A DNA stretch of 64,000 nucleotides. It comes from Acidovorax defluvii. GTDB lineage: Bacteria; Pseudomonadota; Gammaproteobacteria; Burkholderiales; Burkholderiaceae_C. Under the pieces are notes generated by a model. The model worked only from the letters and a program-made list of their open reading frames with translations, did no database searches and was not told where the DNA came from. Each line of letters begins with the position of its first letter. Position 1 is the stretch's first letter. Shown here in pieces: positions 39,827 through 50,042 of the stretch. The DNA lies in the NCBI GenBank assembly GCA_003268905.1, contig QLTU01000002.1, positions 39,313-103,312 on the forward strand. The letters run 5' to 3'. The position numbers and the translations under genes are program-made.

Positions 39827-40437
39827 TGATGCAACGGCCAATGCATGTGGGCCTGACCGGGGGCATTGGCAGCGGCAAGAGCACGCTGGGGCAGATGCTG
39901 CAGTCCTGTGGCGCAGCGCTGATCGATGCAGACGCGATTGCCCGCAGTGTCACCTTGGCTGGGGGCGCTGCCATAGCCGACATTCGGGCTGCCTTCGGGC
40001 AGGACGCCATTGACGCCACGGGCGCCATGGACCGCGCCCGCATGCGCACCCTGGCTTTTACCAACCCCCTGGCGCGCGCGCAACTTGAAGCCATCGTTCA
40101 CCCCTGGGTGACACGCTTGGGCGATCAGCAAGCACGAGATGCCGCAACCGCAGGGCGTCGCGCCATCGTCTTCGATATTCCCCTGCTGGTGGAGTCGGGG
40201 CGCTGGGTGCGCAAGCTCGATGCCGTGGTGGTGGTGGATTGCAGCACTGAAACACAAATCCACCGCGTCATGGCGCGCAACGGCCTTCAGCGTGCAGCCG
40301 TACAAGCCATCTTGGACACACAGGCATCCCGCCCAGCCCGGCGCGCCGCCGCCGACGCCGTGGTTGTGAACGATGGCATCGCGTTGAACACCCTGCATGG
40401 CCATGCAGTGCAGCTTGCCCGCCTGTTCGGGCTATGA
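39826..40437 (+). CDS. coaE: Dephospho-CoA kinase
   Basis: 203 residues. Last step of coenzyme A synthesis: phosphorylation of dephospho-CoA. The P-loop GLTGGIGSGKSTL lies near the N-terminus, followed by LIDADAIARSV and PLLVESGRW. The ATG at 39826 shares its A with the pilD stop codon; a second ATG follows directly (39829). The pilBCD-coaE-zapD-yacG order is typical of beta- and gammaproteobacteria. Confidence 0.95.
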   Translation: MMQRPMHVGLTGGIGSGKSTLGQMLQSCGAALIDADAIARSVTLAGGAAIADIRAAFGQDAIDATGAMDRARMRTLAFTNPLARAQLEAIVHPWVTRLGDQQARDAATAGRRAIVFDIPLLVESGRWVRKLDAVVVVDCSTETQIHRVMARNGLQRAAVQAILDTQASRPARRAAADAVVVNDGIALNTLHGHAVQLARLFGL

Positions 40438-40521
40438 TGCACCCGAGTTTTTTGCACCACCTTTCCCTGCCGTGCGCCACCGGCGTCAGAACATCCACTG
40501 AGCCCCCAGGAACCCGCCAGC

Positions 40522-41277
40522 GTGATCCTTTACGAATACCCCTTTAACGAACGCCTCAGAACCTATCTGCGGCTAGAGCAGTTGTTTCGCCGGCTGGGCG
40601 AGCTGATTCCGCGCCAGCATCCGCTGGACCACCACTTTGCCCTGGTCACCATTTTTGAGATCATGGACGTGGCCGCGCGTGCCGACCTCAAATCCGATGT
40701 TCTCAAGGACATCGAAAAACACAAGCACCAGCTCGACAGCTACCGGGGAAATCCCTCCATTTCAGAGGCAGCACTGGATGCCGTGGTGGCACAGCTGGAC
40801 CACTGCTTCACCGCACTCAACCAGCAGACGGGAAAGTCGGGCCATGCCCTTACCGAGAACGACTGGCTGATGAGCATTCGCAGCCGGATGGGCATTCCCG
40901 GAGGCACCTGCGGCTTTGATCTGCCAGCCTACTACGCCTGGCAGCACAAGGACGTTTCAGTGCGCCAACACGCTCTGGAGCAATGGGCATCTACCCTCGC
41001 GCCCCTGGCAGAGTCGATTTACGTGCTGCTCAAGCTGTTGCGCGACACGGGAGTGCCCCAGAAGGTGGCAGCCGAGCGCGGCCAGTTTCAGCAAAACCTG
41101 CCCCAGGGCCGCACATTCCAGTTGCTGCGCCTGCGCATTGACCCGGCACTCGATCTGATTCCCGAGATCAGCGGCAATCGCCTGATTGTGTCGGTGCGCC
41201 TGATGCGGCAGGAACCCGATGGACGCCTGAATTCGTCCACCGACGATGCCGCGTTCGAGCTCACCCTCTGCGCCTGA
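40522..41277 (+). CDS. zapD: Cell-division protein ZapD
   Basis: 251 residues from a GTG at 40522 ([20 protein letters not shown] is the family start). ZapD bundles FtsZ filaments at the division ring. Family hallmarks include [20 protein letters not shown] and the C-terminal beta-rich half with [11 protein letters not shown]. Its neighbours coaE and yacG support the call. Confidence 0.94.
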   Translation: MILYEYPFNERLRTYLRLEQLFRRLGELIPRQHPLDHHFALVTIFEIMDVAARADLKSDVLKDIEKHKHQLDSYRGNPSISEAALDAVVAQLDHCFTALNQQTGKSGHALTENDWLMSIRSRMGIPGGTCGFDLPAYYAWQHKDVSVRQHALEQWASTLAPLAESIYVLLKLLRDTGVPQKVAAERGQFQQNLPQGRTFQLLRLRIDPALDLIPEISGNRLIVSVRLMRQEPDGRLNSSTDDAAFELTLCA

Positions 41278-41290
41278 AGGAGGCCCGCAG

Positions 41291-41509
41291 ATGGCAACCA
41301 CAATCCCACCGGGCGAAGCCGTGCGCCGTGTCACCTGCCCGCAGTGCGGCGGCGACAGCATCTACAGCGTCCAGAACCCTTATCGGCCTTTTTGCAGCGA
41401 GCGCTGCAAGCAGATGGACCTTGGCGCATGGGCCAGCGAAGAATTCCGCATGCCCGCGGAAGCACCGCCCGATGATGCGCAGCACGGTGATCCGCGCCAT
41501 CAGCATTGA
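41291..41509 (+). CDS. yacG: DNA gyrase inhibitor YacG (zinc-binding)
   Basis: 72 residues from the ATG at 41291 with AAGGAGG upstream. A single zinc site of the CPQC...CSERCK type, then [15 protein letters not shown]. Relatives bind gyrase subunit B and block DNA binding. The C-terminal tail is acidic and His-rich. Last gene of the pil-coaE run. Confidence 0.92.
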   Translation: MATTIPPGEAVRRVTCPQCGGDSIYSVQNPYRPFCSERCKQMDLGAWASEEFRMPAEAPPDDAQHGDPRHQH

Positions 41510-41540
41510 TGGCCTCCGGTAACGGCCATCCGCGTGAATA

Positions 41541-41602
41541 AAGATGAAATACAGCTCTAGCGCTTATGCAATAAGCGCTAATAGCTATTAATTTAATAGC
41601 AT
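41541..41602 (+). repeat. Dispersed two-hairpin intergenic repeat, unit 7 (best-preserved copy)
   Basis: Hairpin 1 is TAGCGCTTAT-GCA-ATAAGCGCTA; hairpin 2 is GCTATTAA-T-TTAATAGC. Both are perfect. It ends six bases before the mutT stop codon and lies between the convergent yacG and mutT, so it may act as a two-way terminator. Confidence 0.85.
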
Positions 41603-41607
41603 TTGAG

Positions 41608-42060
41608 TTATTCCAGCAAACCCTGCTGGCCGCGCTCCTCGGCCAGCCACTGCAACACTGGATAGGCACCAGGTAATACAGGGTCCACCGTCAGCGGCAT
41701 CTGCTGCCAGGCCATGGTCTGGCCTTCGCGCATCTCGAACTCTCCCGACCACTCCCACACCTTGCACCAGTGCAGGCGCACCAGGGCGTGCGGGTAGTCG
41801 TGCTCGGTCACTTTCCAGACGCTGGCGGGGCCAATGGTCACGCCCAGTTCTTCGATCAACTCGCGGCGCAGGGCCTGCTCTACCGTTTCGCCCGCTTCCA
41901 GCTTGCCGCCCGGAAACTCCCAATAACCGGCATAGGGTTTGCCAGGCGGGCGGGTGGACAAGAGCATGGCTCCATCGGCGCGCAGCAAAATGCCCACCGC
42001 CACTTCGGTGTGCTTGCGATCAACGGCGCCAGCTGGGGTTGGAGTCACCACCTCAGTCAC
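41608..42060 (-). CDS. mutT: Nudix hydrolase, MutT-type (8-oxo-dGTP diphosphatase)
   Basis: 150 residues from a GTG at 42060. The Nudix box is [26 protein letters not shown] and the [10 protein letters not shown] strand match MutT. It removes oxidised guanine nucleotides that would cause A-to-C changes. The GTG start lies inside the end of the DUF815 ATPase gene (8-base overlap, 42053-42060), so the two are coupled. A longer open frame upstream is only the other reading of the ATPase gene. Confidence 0.85.
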   Translation of the reverse strand: MTEVVTPTPAGAVDRKHTEVAVGILLRADGAMLLSTRPPGKPYAGYWEFPGGKLEAGETVEQALRRELIEELGVTIGPASVWKVTEHDYPHALVRLHWCKVWEWSGEFEMREGQTMAWQQMPLTVDPVLPGAYPVLQWLAEERGQQGLLE

Positions 42061-42925
42061 TGTGCCGCCCTGCGTAGTCGCGCGCAAACTGGTAGGCCAC
42101 ACGACCGCTGCGCGAGCCACGCTCCAGTGCCCACACCAGGGCTTCTGGGCGGGCTGCAGAAATGGCAGCTGCCGAGACACCGAGCGATGAGAGCCACTGG
42201 GCCACAATGGTCAGGTACTCGTCTTGGCTGAACGGATAAAAGCTGACCCACAGCCCAAAACGTTCTGACAAGGAAATTTTTTCCTCGACCGCTTCTCCGG
42301 GATGCACTTCGCCATCATCGGTGTGCGTATACGTCTGGTTTTCCGCCATGTACTCGGGCACCAGATGGCGCCGGTTGCTGGTGGCGTAGATCAGCACATT
42401 GGGCGTGGCCGCGGCCACCGAGCCGTCAAGAATGGACTTGAGGGCCTTGTAGCCGGGCTCGCCGTCTTCAAAGCTCAGGTCATCGCAGAAAACGATGAAT
42501 TTCTCGGGCCGGGTGGACACCACGTCGACAATGTCGGGCAGATCCGTCAGGTCGGCCTTGTCCACCTCGATCAGGCGCAGTCCCTGCGCCGCATGGGCAT
42601 TCAGGCAAGCCTTGATGAGCGAAGACTTGCCCGTGCCGCGCGCACCGGTCAGCAGCACGTTGTTGGCGGGCTTGCCTTGCACAAACTGCTGGGTATTGCG
42701 CTCGATCTTCTCCTTTTGCCCATCGATCTCCTTGAGGTCAGCCAGTTGCATGGCGGCCACATGGCGCACGGGCTCCAGCGTGCCATGCCCGCTGCTGCGC
42801 TTGCGGTAACGCCAGGCTATGGAAGCCGACCAATCGGGTGCGCCCAAGGGCTGGGGCAGCACGGATTCGATGCGCGCAATGAGTTGCTCGGCGCGCTCGA
42901 TCAGGTGTTCAAATTTTTCGTTCAT
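42053..42925 (-). CDS. DUF815-family ATPase
   Basis: 290 residues. P-loop [18 protein letters not shown] (about 95-112), Walker [15 protein letters not shown] and sensor-like [14 protein letters not shown] define the AAA-type DUF815 group. The biological role of the family is not established to my knowledge. No signal peptide or membrane segment. It is co-translated with mutT and follows argJ after a repeat unit. Confidence 0.87.
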   Translation of the reverse strand: MNEKFEHLIERAEQLIARIESVLPQPLGAPDWSASIAWRYRKRSSGHGTLEPVRHVAAMQLADLKEIDGQKEKIERNTQQFVQGKPANNVLLTGARGTGKSSLIKACLNAHAAQGLRLIEVDKADLTDLPDIVDVVSTRPEKFIVFCDDLSFEDGEPGYKALKSILDGSVAAATPNVLIYATSNRRHLVPEYMAENQTYTHTDDGEVHPGEAVEEKISLSERFGLWVSFYPFSQDEYLTIVAQWLSSLGVSAAAISAARPEALVWALERGSRSGRVAYQFARDYAGRHSD

Positions 42926-42977
42926 TTTGGCCTGTAGCGCTTATTGGTAAAGCGCTAGCAGCTATCATTTTTTAGAT
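42926..42977 (+). repeat. Dispersed two-hairpin intergenic repeat, unit 8
   Basis: TGTAGCGCTTATTGG-TAAAGCGCTA forms hairpin 1; the tail is GCAGCTATCATTTTTTAGA. It lies between the argJ stop and the DUF815 start. Confidence 0.8.
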
Positions 42978-42982
42978 CGAAT

Positions 42983-44212
42983 TTACGAACGGTAGTCCGC
43001 ATTGATGGTGACGTATTCATGGCTGAAATCACAGGTCCACACCGTGTCCACAGCGTCGCCCCGGCCCAGCAGCACACGCACGGTGATTTCGCTTTGCTTC
43101 ATCACACGCTGGCCGTCTTCCTCGCGGTAGGCAGGGTTGCGCCCGCCTTTCACGGCAACATGCACGTCGTCCAGGTAGAGGTCGATCCCTGTCTGGTCCA
43201 GGTCAGCGATACCCGCATAGCCCACCGCCGCCAGGATGCGGCCCAGGTTGGGGTCGCTGGCATAAAACGCCGTCTTAACCAGTGGCGAGTGGGCGATGGC
43301 ATAGGCGACCTGGCGGCACTCGTCGCCGGTCTTGCCGCCCTCCACCCGCACCGTGATGAACTTGGTGGCGCCTTCGCCGTCGCGCACGATGGCCTGGGCC
43401 AGCTTTTGCGCCACGCCCAGCATGGCGGCCTTGAGAGCCTGGCCTTCGGCGCTGGCAAGCGCCGTGATGGGGGCGTGCGCAGCCCTGTTGGTGGCGACCA
43501 CCACGAAAGAGTCGTTGGTGGAGGTATCGCCGTCGATGGTGATGCGGTTGAACGAGCCATCGGCCAGCTCGCGCGCCAGTTGCTGCATCACCGAGGGATG
43601 CACGCAGGCGTCCGTGGCCATGAAGCCCAGCATGGTGGCCATGTTGGGACGGATCATGCCGGCACCCTTGCTGATGCCGGTGATGGACACCGTGGCCCCG
43701 CCAATCTGCACCTGGGCCGAGAAGGCCTTGGGCAGCGTATCGGTGGTCATGATGCCTTCTGCCGCACGCGCCCAGTGGCCCGGCTGAGCGTCGGCAATGG
43801 CAGCGGGCAACCCGGCTTCAATGCGGTCATGGGGCAGCGGCTCCATGATCACACCGGTCGAAAAGGGCAGGATCTGCTCGGGCGCCACGTTGAGCTGGCG
43901 CGCCAGCGCAATGCAGGTGGCGCGCGCACGCACCAAACCGTCGGCACCCGTGCCTGCGTTGGCGTTGCCCGTGTTGATGACCATGGCGCGGATGGCCTGG
44001 CCACTGGCCAGATGTTCGCGGCTGATCTGCACCGGCGCAGCGCAAAAGCGGTTTTGCGTGAACACACCTGCCACGCTGGCACCTTCGTCGAGCAGAAACA
44101 CGGTGAGGTCCTTGCGGTTGGCCTTGCGGACACCGGCCTCGGCAACACCGATACGAACGCCGGCGATCGCATGCAGATCGGCGGCAACGGGGGCGAGAAG
44201 ATTGACGGGCAT
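42983..44212 (-). CDS. argJ: Glutamate N-acetyltransferase / ornithine acetyltransferase
   Basis: 409 residues. Recycles the acetyl group in arginine synthesis and may also make N-acetylglutamate. The self-cleavage site is [16 protein letters not shown], where the Thr becomes the nucleophile of the beta chain. The N-terminus [20 protein letters not shown] and the C-terminal VTINADYRS fit the family. It lies downstream of secA, after a terminator. Confidence 0.95.
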   Translation of the reverse strand: MPVNLLAPVAADLHAIAGVRIGVAEAGVRKANRKDLTVFLLDEGASVAGVFTQNRFCAAPVQISREHLASGQAIRAMVINTGNANAGTGADGLVRARATCIALARQLNVAPEQILPFSTGVIMEPLPHDRIEAGLPAAIADAQPGHWARAAEGIMTTDTLPKAFSAQVQIGGATVSITGISKGAGMIRPNMATMLGFMATDACVHPSVMQQLARELADGSFNRITIDGDTSTNDSFVVVATNRAAHAPITALASAEGQALKAAMLGVAQKLAQAIVRDGEGATKFITVRVEGGKTGDECRQVAYAIAHSPLVKTAFYASDPNLGRILAAVGYAGIADLDQTGIDLYLDDVHVAVKGGRNPAYREEDGQRVMKQSEITVRVLLGRGDAVDTVWTCDFSHEYVTINADYRS

Positions 44213-44269
44213 GGGGGTCTTTCTAAAAACTGCGGCCGATTATCCGGAAAACCGAGGCGCGCAAATGAA

Positions 44270-44291
44270 AACACGGGCCGGGGCCCGTGTT
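44270..44291 (-). terminator. Terminator after secA
   Basis: AACACGGGCC (44270-44279) pairs perfectly with GGCCCGTGTT (44282-44291). On the minus strand the stem is followed by TTCATTT. It separates secA from argJ. Confidence 0.65.
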
Positions 44292-44307
44292 GTTTGGTGC
44301 TATTGCA

Positions 44308-47061
44308 TCAGGCCAGTTTGCCGTGGCACTGCTTGTACTTTTTGCCGCTTCCGCAGGGGCATGGGTCGTTGCGCCCCACGCGCACGCCCTCAGGAATGGC
44401 ATGGCCCACTGTCTGCGCGTCCACCGTGGTCTCCACTTCACCCGTTTCCGTGGGCGCCGTGTAAGTCACGTTGGCGATGCTCTCGGCGCGCTGCTCCATG
44501 TCCTGCGCGGCCTGGTCCAGCTGCGCCGGCGACTGCACCTGCACGGTCATGAGAATCTTCGTGACTTCGTTCTTGACCTGGTCGAGGAGCTGGCGGAACA
44601 ACTCGAACGCTTCGCGCTTGTACTCTTGCTTGGGCTGCTTTTGGGCATAGCCGCGCAGGTGGATGCCCTGGCGCAGATAGTCCAGCGAGCTCAGGTGGTC
44701 GCGCCAGTTGGAGTCAAAGCTCTGCAAAAGCACCACACGTTCGAACTGCGTGAAGTTGTCACGTCCCACCTGCTCGATCTTGGAATCAAACGCAGCATGG
44801 GCCGCCTTCAATACTCTGTCCAGAATTTCGTCGTCGGTGATGCTGTGCGCGCCCTCCACTTCCTGCTGCAGCGCAATCGGCACCTGCCATTCGTCGGCCA
44901 GCACTTTTTCGAGGGCAGGCAGATTCCATTGCTCCTCGACCGATTCTGCGGGAACGTACAGGCGCACCAGATCGGTGATGCAGTCCTCGCGCATGGCTGC
45001 AATCACATCAGACAGCTCGGCGGCATCCAGGATGTCGTTGCGCTGCTGGTAGATGACCTTGCGCTGGTCATTGGCCACATCGTCGTATTCCAGCAATTGC
45101 TTGCGGATGTCGAAATTGCGGGCCTCCACCTTGCGCTGGGCCGACTCGATGCTGCGGGTGACGATGCCCGCTTCGATGGCCTCGCCGTCGGGCATCTTCA
45201 GGCGGTCCATGATGGCCTTGACGCGATCACCCGCAAAAATGCGCATCAGTGAATCATCGAGGCTCAGGTAAAAGCGCGAGGAGCCCGGGTCGCCCTGGCG
45301 ACCCGAACGTCCACGCAACTGGTTGTCGATGCGACGCGACTCATGGCGCTCGGTGGCAATGATGCGCAGCCCACCCAACTCCTTGATCTTTTCATGGTCA
45401 CGCGCCCATTCGGCGCGCACTTCGGCGATGCGGGCCTGCTTGGTGGCCTCGTCCAGAGACTCGTCTGTCTCCACGGCTGCCACCAGCTTTTCAATATTGC
45501 CACCCAGCACAATGTCGGTGCCACGACCGGCCATATTGGTGGCAATGGTGATCATGCCAGCGCGACCGGCCTGCGCCACGATGTCCGCCTCGCGGGCGTG
45601 CTGCTTGGCATTGAGCACCTGGTGCGGCAAGCCTTCCTTGTTCAGGAGCTGGTCGATGATTTCCGAGTTTTCAATCGACGTGGTTCCCACCAGCACGGGT
45701 TGCCCGCGCTCGTAGCACTCACGGATGTCCTTGATCGCCGCTTCGTACTTTTCGCGCGTAGTCTTGTACACGCGATCGAGCTGGTCGTCGCGCCGGCTCG
45801 GGCGATTGGGAGGAATGACGGTGGTTTCCAGGCCATAGATTTCCTGGAACTCATAAGCCTCGGTGTCGGCCGTGCCGGTCATTCCGGCGAGCTTGTTGTA
45901 CAGGCGAAAATAGTTCTGGAACGTGATGGAGGCCAGCGTCTGGTTCTCCGCCTGGATGTTCACGCCTTCCTTGGCTTCCACGGCCTGGTGCAGGCCTTCG
46001 CTCCAGCGGCGGCCCGACATCAGGCGACCGGTGAACTCGTCCACGATCACGATCTCGCCGTCTTGCACCACATAGTGCTGGTCGCGGTGATACAGGTGGT
46101 TGGCCCGCAGCGCTGCATACAGGTGGTGCATGAGCGTGATGTTGGAGGGGTCGTACACCGACGCACCTTCGGCAATCAGGCCCTGGCTGGCCAGAATGCG
46201 CTCTGCACTCTCATGGCCTTGTTCTGTCAGGAACACCTGGTGGGTTTTTTCGTCCAGCGTGAAATCACCGGGCTTGGTCACGCCTTCACCTGTGCGCGGA
46301 TCGGCTTCGCCCTCCTGACGCACCAGCAGCGGCACCACCTTGTTCATGGCGATGTACATCGCCGTGTGGTCTTCAGCCTGGCCACTGATGATGAGTGGCG
46401 TGCGCGCCTCGTCAATCAGGATGGAGTCGACTTCGTCAACGATGGCGAAATTGAGGCCGTGCTGAACGCGGTCCCGCGCTTCATAGACCATGTTGTCGCG
46501 CAGGTAGTCGAAGCCGTATTCGTTGTTGGTGCCGTAGGTAATGTCTGCGGCATAGGCTGCCTGCTTTTCCTCGCGTGGCATGTTGGGCAGGTTGATGCCC
46601 ACCGTCAGCCCCAGGAAGTTGTATAGGCGCCCCATCCACATGGCGTCCCGGTTGGCCAGGTAGTCGTTGACCGTGACCACGTGAACACCCTTGCCAGAAA
46701 GTGCATTCAGGTAAACGGGCAGCGTTGCCGTCAGGGTCTTGCCCTCGCCGGTCCGCATTTCTGCAATTTTCCCGTAATGCAAAGCCATGCCACCGAGCAA
46801 CTGCACATCGAAATGGCGCATCTTCATGATGCGTTTGGAGCCTTCACGCACCACGGCAAACGCCTCGGGCAACAGGTCGTCCAGCGACTCGCCCTTGGTC
46901 GCGCGCTCCTTGAACTCCAGCGTCTTGCCACGCAGCTCGTCATCGGTCAGCTTTTCATAGTCGGGCTCCATCGCATTGATGCGCGCAACCGTCTTGCGAT
47001 ATTGCTTGAGGAGCCGATCGTTGCGGCTGCCGAATAGTTTGGTAAGGAAGTTGGTTGCCAT
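44308..47061 (-). CDS. secA: Preprotein translocase ATPase SecA
   Basis: 917 residues. Motor of the Sec pathway at the inner membrane. Walker [10 protein letters not shown] (about residue 105), [28 protein letters not shown] and the second motor domain are present; the C-terminal zinc site [14 protein letters not shown] binds SecB. Full length. Upstream (47062-47506) I find no gene. Confidence 0.97.
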   Translation of the reverse strand: MATNFLTKLFGSRNDRLLKQYRKTVARINAMEPDYEKLTDDELRGKTLEFKERATKGESLDDLLPEAFAVVREGSKRIMKMRHFDVQLLGGMALHYGKIAEMRTGEGKTLTATLPVYLNALSGKGVHVVTVNDYLANRDAMWMGRLYNFLGLTVGINLPNMPREEKQAAYAADITYGTNNEYGFDYLRDNMVYEARDRVQHGLNFAIVDEVDSILIDEARTPLIISGQAEDHTAMYIAMNKVVPLLVRQEGEADPRTGEGVTKPGDFTLDEKTHQVFLTEQGHESAERILASQGLIAEGASVYDPSNITLMHHLYAALRANHLYHRDQHYVVQDGEIVIVDEFTGRLMSGRRWSEGLHQAVEAKEGVNIQAENQTLASITFQNYFRLYNKLAGMTGTADTEAYEFQEIYGLETTVIPPNRPSRRDDQLDRVYKTTREKYEAAIKDIRECYERGQPVLVGTTSIENSEIIDQLLNKEGLPHQVLNAKQHAREADIVAQAGRAGMITIATNMAGRGTDIVLGGNIEKLVAAVETDESLDEATKQARIAEVRAEWARDHEKIKELGGLRIIATERHESRRIDNQLRGRSGRQGDPGSSRFYLSLDDSLMRIFAGDRVKAIMDRLKMPDGEAIEAGIVTRSIESAQRKVEARNFDIRKQLLEYDDVANDQRKVIYQQRNDILDAAELSDVIAAMREDCITDLVRLYVPAESVEEQWNLPALEKVLADEWQVPIALQQEVEGAHSITDDEILDRVLKAAHAAFDSKIEQVGRDNFTQFERVVLLQSFDSNWRDHLSSLDYLRQGIHLRGYAQKQPKQEYKREAFELFRQLLDQVKNEVTKILMTVQVQSPAQLDQAAQDMEQRAESIANVTYTAPTETGEVETTVDAQTVGHAIPEGVRVGRNDPCPCGSGKKYKQCHGKLA

Positions 47062-47506
47062 GCGAACAGGACCGCCTCACATGCGCCGAAGAGCATGTCA
47101 GGCGACCGAAACCCCTAAGAAGAATTGATTTCAGGTGGGTCCACCGCCCGTGATTGCAAGCACTGCAACACCAAGCAACAGAATCCGGACCGGCGATTTT
47201 ACCTGCCTGCGGCCCAAGCCCCCAGCAAAGCCGGTGATAGGTCCGCCCACCTTATTGCTGTGCTGGCACCCGGCCGTGCTTCACCACGCCAAGAGACCTG
47301 CCGAACCGCGGAAAGCCCGCCATTCCTTGCTGCACCCAAGACGGTGCTCCCCACTGCCCACTGATGTGCACGCCGCCATCAACCGGCCAAGAGCCGAATG
47401 CTTGCCCGCCAAGCGGCAATGGCATTGGCAGGCAGCGCACGACCGTCAGGCGTCCGCGATAATCCACCGCTCACCGACCTGTCCATCCGCCTTGGGAGCA
47501 ACATCC
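47062..47506. other. Intergenic region between secA and the dciA-like gene
   Basis: About 445 bp between divergent genes. It presumably holds both promoters, but I see no convincing -35/-10 pair, hairpin or repeat unit. An open frame in phase with the downstream gene runs from 47135, but its translation is Pro/Arg/His-rich and unlike a protein. Confidence 0.5.
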
Positions 47507-47806
47507 ATGAACCGCCGCCATTACGCGATTTCCCTGCAGCAGGCCAGCGAGGACTCTCCAACGCTGGCCAAGCTGGCGGCTCTTACGCGGGAGTCCAGTG
47601 AACGGCTTCAAGCCATTGAATTGTTGATACCAGCGGCCCTGCGCGGCACGGTGCAAGCAGGTCCGATCGACGGGACAAGCTGGTGTCTTCTGGTGAAAAG
47701 CAATGCTGCTGCGGCAAAGATACGGCAACTGCTGCCTGCGTTACAGGCGCATTTGCGAAGCCGGGGATGGGAGGTTCACTCCATTCGCCTCAAAATCCAG
47801 TCCTGA
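47507..47806 (+). CDS. DciA/DUF721-like protein
   Basis: 99 residues from the ATG at 47507, preceded by GGGAG. The C-terminal half, SWCLLVKSNAAAAKIRQLLP and LQAHLRSRG, follows the DUF721 pattern of DciA, which helps load the replicative helicase DnaB in bacteria lacking DnaC. Position next to secA is where DUF721 genes often lie in betaproteobacteria. The match is by eye and the protein is short, so the family call is probable and the role inferred. Confidence 0.65.
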   Translation: MNRRHYAISLQQASEDSPTLAKLAALTRESSERLQAIELLIPAALRGTVQAGPIDGTSWCLLVKSNAAAAKIRQLLPALQAHLRSRGWEVHSIRLKIQS

Positions 47807-47852
47807 CTCAGCCCCCAAAAAGAGCGAGATCACGGTGGCATGGAGGGGAAAA

Positions 47853-47928
47853 TGGTGCCGATTGTCGGAATCGAACTGACGACCTACCGCTTACAAGGCG
47901 GTTGCTCTACCAACTGAGCTAAATCGGC
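47853..47928 (-). tRNA. thrT: tRNA-Thr (anticodon TGT)
   Basis: 76 bases with encoded CCA. Acceptor GCCGATT pairs with AATCGGC; the anticodon arm is ACCGC-CTTGTAA-GCGGT, giving anticodon TGT that reads ACA; the T arm has AGTTCGATTCC. Confidence 0.97.
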
Positions 47929-47979
47929 GAAGGCTGCATTTTATCCTGCAAATTCAGCGTATTCGAAACGCGCAGGATG

Positions 47980-48504
47980 CTATTTGATGCGTTTGAGGGA
48001 AGGACGAGCATTGCCCGAGGCTGGCGGTGGACGGGGAGCGTCACCGCCGCCCTCATCAAGCATGGAGTCACTGGGCACCAATTGCACGACACGTTCCTCG
48101 GAGGCTCCTTGCGGCTCTTCCGCGATCGATGCGACTGCAGCCAGTCCGCCTTCCCCCATTTCACCCATGGCAGTCACTATGTCTACGGGAGGGGGAAAGG
48201 CCATGCCCTGCCCGTTCTCTCGGGCATAGATGGCAATCACCCGCGCCACGGGCACCATGATTTCGCGCGGCTTGCCGCCGAAGCGTGCCTTGAACTCAAT
48301 AAAGTCATTGCCCAATTGCAGTGAACTGGTGGCATCGCAACTGATGTTGAGAACAATTTCACCATCCTTCACATACTCGCGCGGCACCTGGACGGAACCG
48401 TCCACCCGCACCGCCACATAGGGAGTGAACCCGTTGTCGGTGCACCACTCGTGAAGCGCCCTGATCAGATAAGGGCGCGTGGAAGGAAAATCCTGGGCGT
48501 TCAT
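47980..48504 (-). CDS. sspB: ClpXP protease specificity-enhancing factor
   Basis: 174 residues. Binds ssrA-tagged proteins from stalled ribosomes and hands them to ClpXP. The folded part (about 1-110) shows STRPYLIRALHEWCTDNGF, EIVLNISCDATSSLQLGND and IMVPVARVIAIYARENGQGM. A long flexible linker and a basic C-terminal tail ending LKRIK, which docks on ClpX, follow. It lies 46 bases after sspA in the standard sspA-sspB pair. Confidence 0.95.
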   Translation of the reverse strand: MNAQDFPSTRPYLIRALHEWCTDNGFTPYVAVRVDGSVQVPREYVKDGEIVLNISCDATSSLQLGNDFIEFKARFGGKPREIMVPVARVIAIYARENGQGMAFPPPVDIVTAMGEMGEGGLAAVASIAEEPQGASEERVVQLVPSDSMLDEGGGDAPRPPPASGNARPSLKRIK

Positions 48505-48550
48505 GGTGTGTGGCGGGGGTGCGAGGGTCGGCGCATTCAGCTGGGCTGGC

Positions 48551-49162
48551 TTACTTGCGCATCACTTTCTCTGACGGCGTGAGTGCTTCAATGTACGCAG
48601 GGCGCGAAAAAATCCGCTCTGCATATTTGAGCAATGGAGCGGCGTTCTTGCTCAGATCAATGCCGTAGTAATCCAGACGCCACAGCAGGGGGGCAATGGC
48701 CACGTCCAGCATGGAGAAGTTGTCGCCCAACATGTATTTGTTCTTGAGGAACACGGGTGCCAGCTGCGTCAGGCGGTCGCGAATGTGGGCGCGGGCCTTT
48801 TCCAGGGCCTTTTCATTGCCCTTGGTCGCGCGAGACTCCAGGATGTTCACATGCACGAACAGTTCCTTCTCGAAATTGAGAAGGAACAGGCGTACGCGTG
48901 CGCGGTCTACCGGGTCGCCCGGCATCAGCTGGGGATGGGGGAAGCGCTCGTCGATGTACTCGTTGATGATGTTCGACTCGTACAGGATCAGATCACGCTC
49001 CACCAGGATCGGCACCTGGCCGTATGGGTTCATCACGCTGATGTCTTCGGGCTTGTTGTACAGGTCCACATCGCGGATTTCAAAGTCCATGCCCTTTTCA
49101 AACAGGACAAAGCGGCAGCGGTGGGAGAAGGGACAGGTCGTACCCGAGTAAAGCACCATCAT
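48551..49162 (-). CDS. sspA: Stringent starvation protein A (glutathione transferase-like)
   Basis: 203 residues. RNA-polymerase-associated protein with a glutathione-transferase fold. The thioredoxin-like half reads SGTTCPFSHRCRFVLFEKGM and NPYGQVPILVERDLILYES, the helical half LGDNFSMLDVAIAPLLWRL. TAGGAG precedes the ATG at 49162; the next codon is also ATG. It starts 14 bases after the T-tract of the bc1-operon terminator, so it may be expressed partly by read-through. Confidence 0.93.
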   Translation of the reverse strand: MMVLYSGTTCPFSHRCRFVLFEKGMDFEIRDVDLYNKPEDISVMNPYGQVPILVERDLILYESNIINEYIDERFPHPQLMPGDPVDRARVRLFLLNFEKELFVHVNILESRATKGNEKALEKARAHIRDRLTQLAPVFLKNKYMLGDNFSMLDVAIAPLLWRLDYYGIDLSKNAAPLLKYAERIFSRPAYIEALTPSEKVMRK

Positions 49163-49175
49163 GGTGGGAGGCTCC

Positions 49176-49215
49176 TAAAAATCAAAAGAGTGGGACGCTA
49201 AAAAGCGCCCACTCT
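49176..49215 (-). terminator. Terminator of the petABC operon
   Basis: On the minus strand AGAGTGGGCGCT pairs with AGCGTCCCACTCT across a TTTT loop (one bulge), followed by TTTGATTTTTAGG. Lies between petC and sspA. Confidence 0.75.
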
Positions 49216-49262
49216 GTAAAGTTCCGCCGTGCCAAAAAGCACGCGGTCAGCGGATCAAGGTT

Positions 49263-50024
49263 TTACTTCACATCTTTCCAGAAGGCCGCATTCAACCTCC
49301 AGGCGATGACGGTGAAGATGCCCAGGAAAATCAGCACCCACACACCCACCCGAACACGGGTGTTCTGTGCTGGCTCGCCCATCCACTGCATGTAGTTCAC
49401 CAGGTCGCCAATGGTCTGATCGAACTCCAGTGGAGTCATGACACCAGGAGTAACCTGCTCCCAGCCCTTGAACACCTGAGTCGTCTGGCCGTGGCTTTCC
49501 TGCGCTTCGAAAATTGGGCGACGATCACCCTGCAATTCCCACAGCACGTGGGGCATGCCTACGTTCGGGAAAACCAGATTGTTCCAGCCGGTGGCCTTGG
49601 TTTCGTCGCGGTAGAAAGTGCGCAGGAACGTGTAGAGGTAGTCGGCGCCCGTACCACCGTGACCCGAACGCGAGCGAGCGATCACCGTCAGATCGGGCGG
49701 GTTGGCACCAAACCAGTCCTTGGCGTGCTTGGGATCAATGGCCGCCTTCATGGTTTCACCGACTTTCTCAGTGGTGAACAGAAGATTGTCCTTGATCTGT
49801 TGCTCGGTCAGACCGATGTCGCGCAGGCGGTTGAAACGCATGAATGCAGCCGAATGGCAGCTCAGGCAGTAGTTTACGAAAACCTTGGCACCGTTTTGCA
49901 GCGAGGCCAGATCGTTGGTCTTGTTGGGAGCCTTGTCCCAGGCAATGGTTTCGCCACCGGCTGCGTGCGCAGCACCTGCCGCGAGGCTCAGCGCAGCAAC
50001 CAGCGTGAGGATGAGTTTCTTCAT
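49263..50024 (-). CDS. petC: Cytochrome c1 of the bc1 complex
   Basis: 253 residues. A signal peptide ends AAHAA near residue 22. The haem site is NYCLSCHSAAFMRFNR and the axial Met region is GWEQVTPGVMTPLEFD. A C-terminal membrane anchor (GVWVLIFLGIFTVIAWRL) holds it in the inner membrane. It passes electrons from the Rieske centre to soluble or bound cytochrome c. It follows petB by 18 bases and ends the operon. Confidence 0.96.
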   Translation of the reverse strand: MKKLILTLVAALSLAAGAAHAAGGETIAWDKAPNKTNDLASLQNGAKVFVNYCLSCHSAAFMRFNRLRDIGLTEQQIKDNLLFTTEKVGETMKAAIDPKHAKDWFGANPPDLTVIARSRSGHGGTGADYLYTFLRTFYRDETKATGWNNLVFPNVGMPHVLWELQGDRRPIFEAQESHGQTTQVFKGWEQVTPGVMTPLEFDQTIGDLVNYMQWMGEPAQNTRVRVGVWVLIFLGIFTVIAWRLNAAFWKDVK

Positions 50025-50042
50025 TGTTGTTATCTCCAGGGC

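Noticed and set aside
47135-47506. N-terminal extension of the DciA-like gene
   Set aside because: Pro/Arg/His-rich sequence without protein character, while a GGGAG ribosome site precedes the ATG at 47507.
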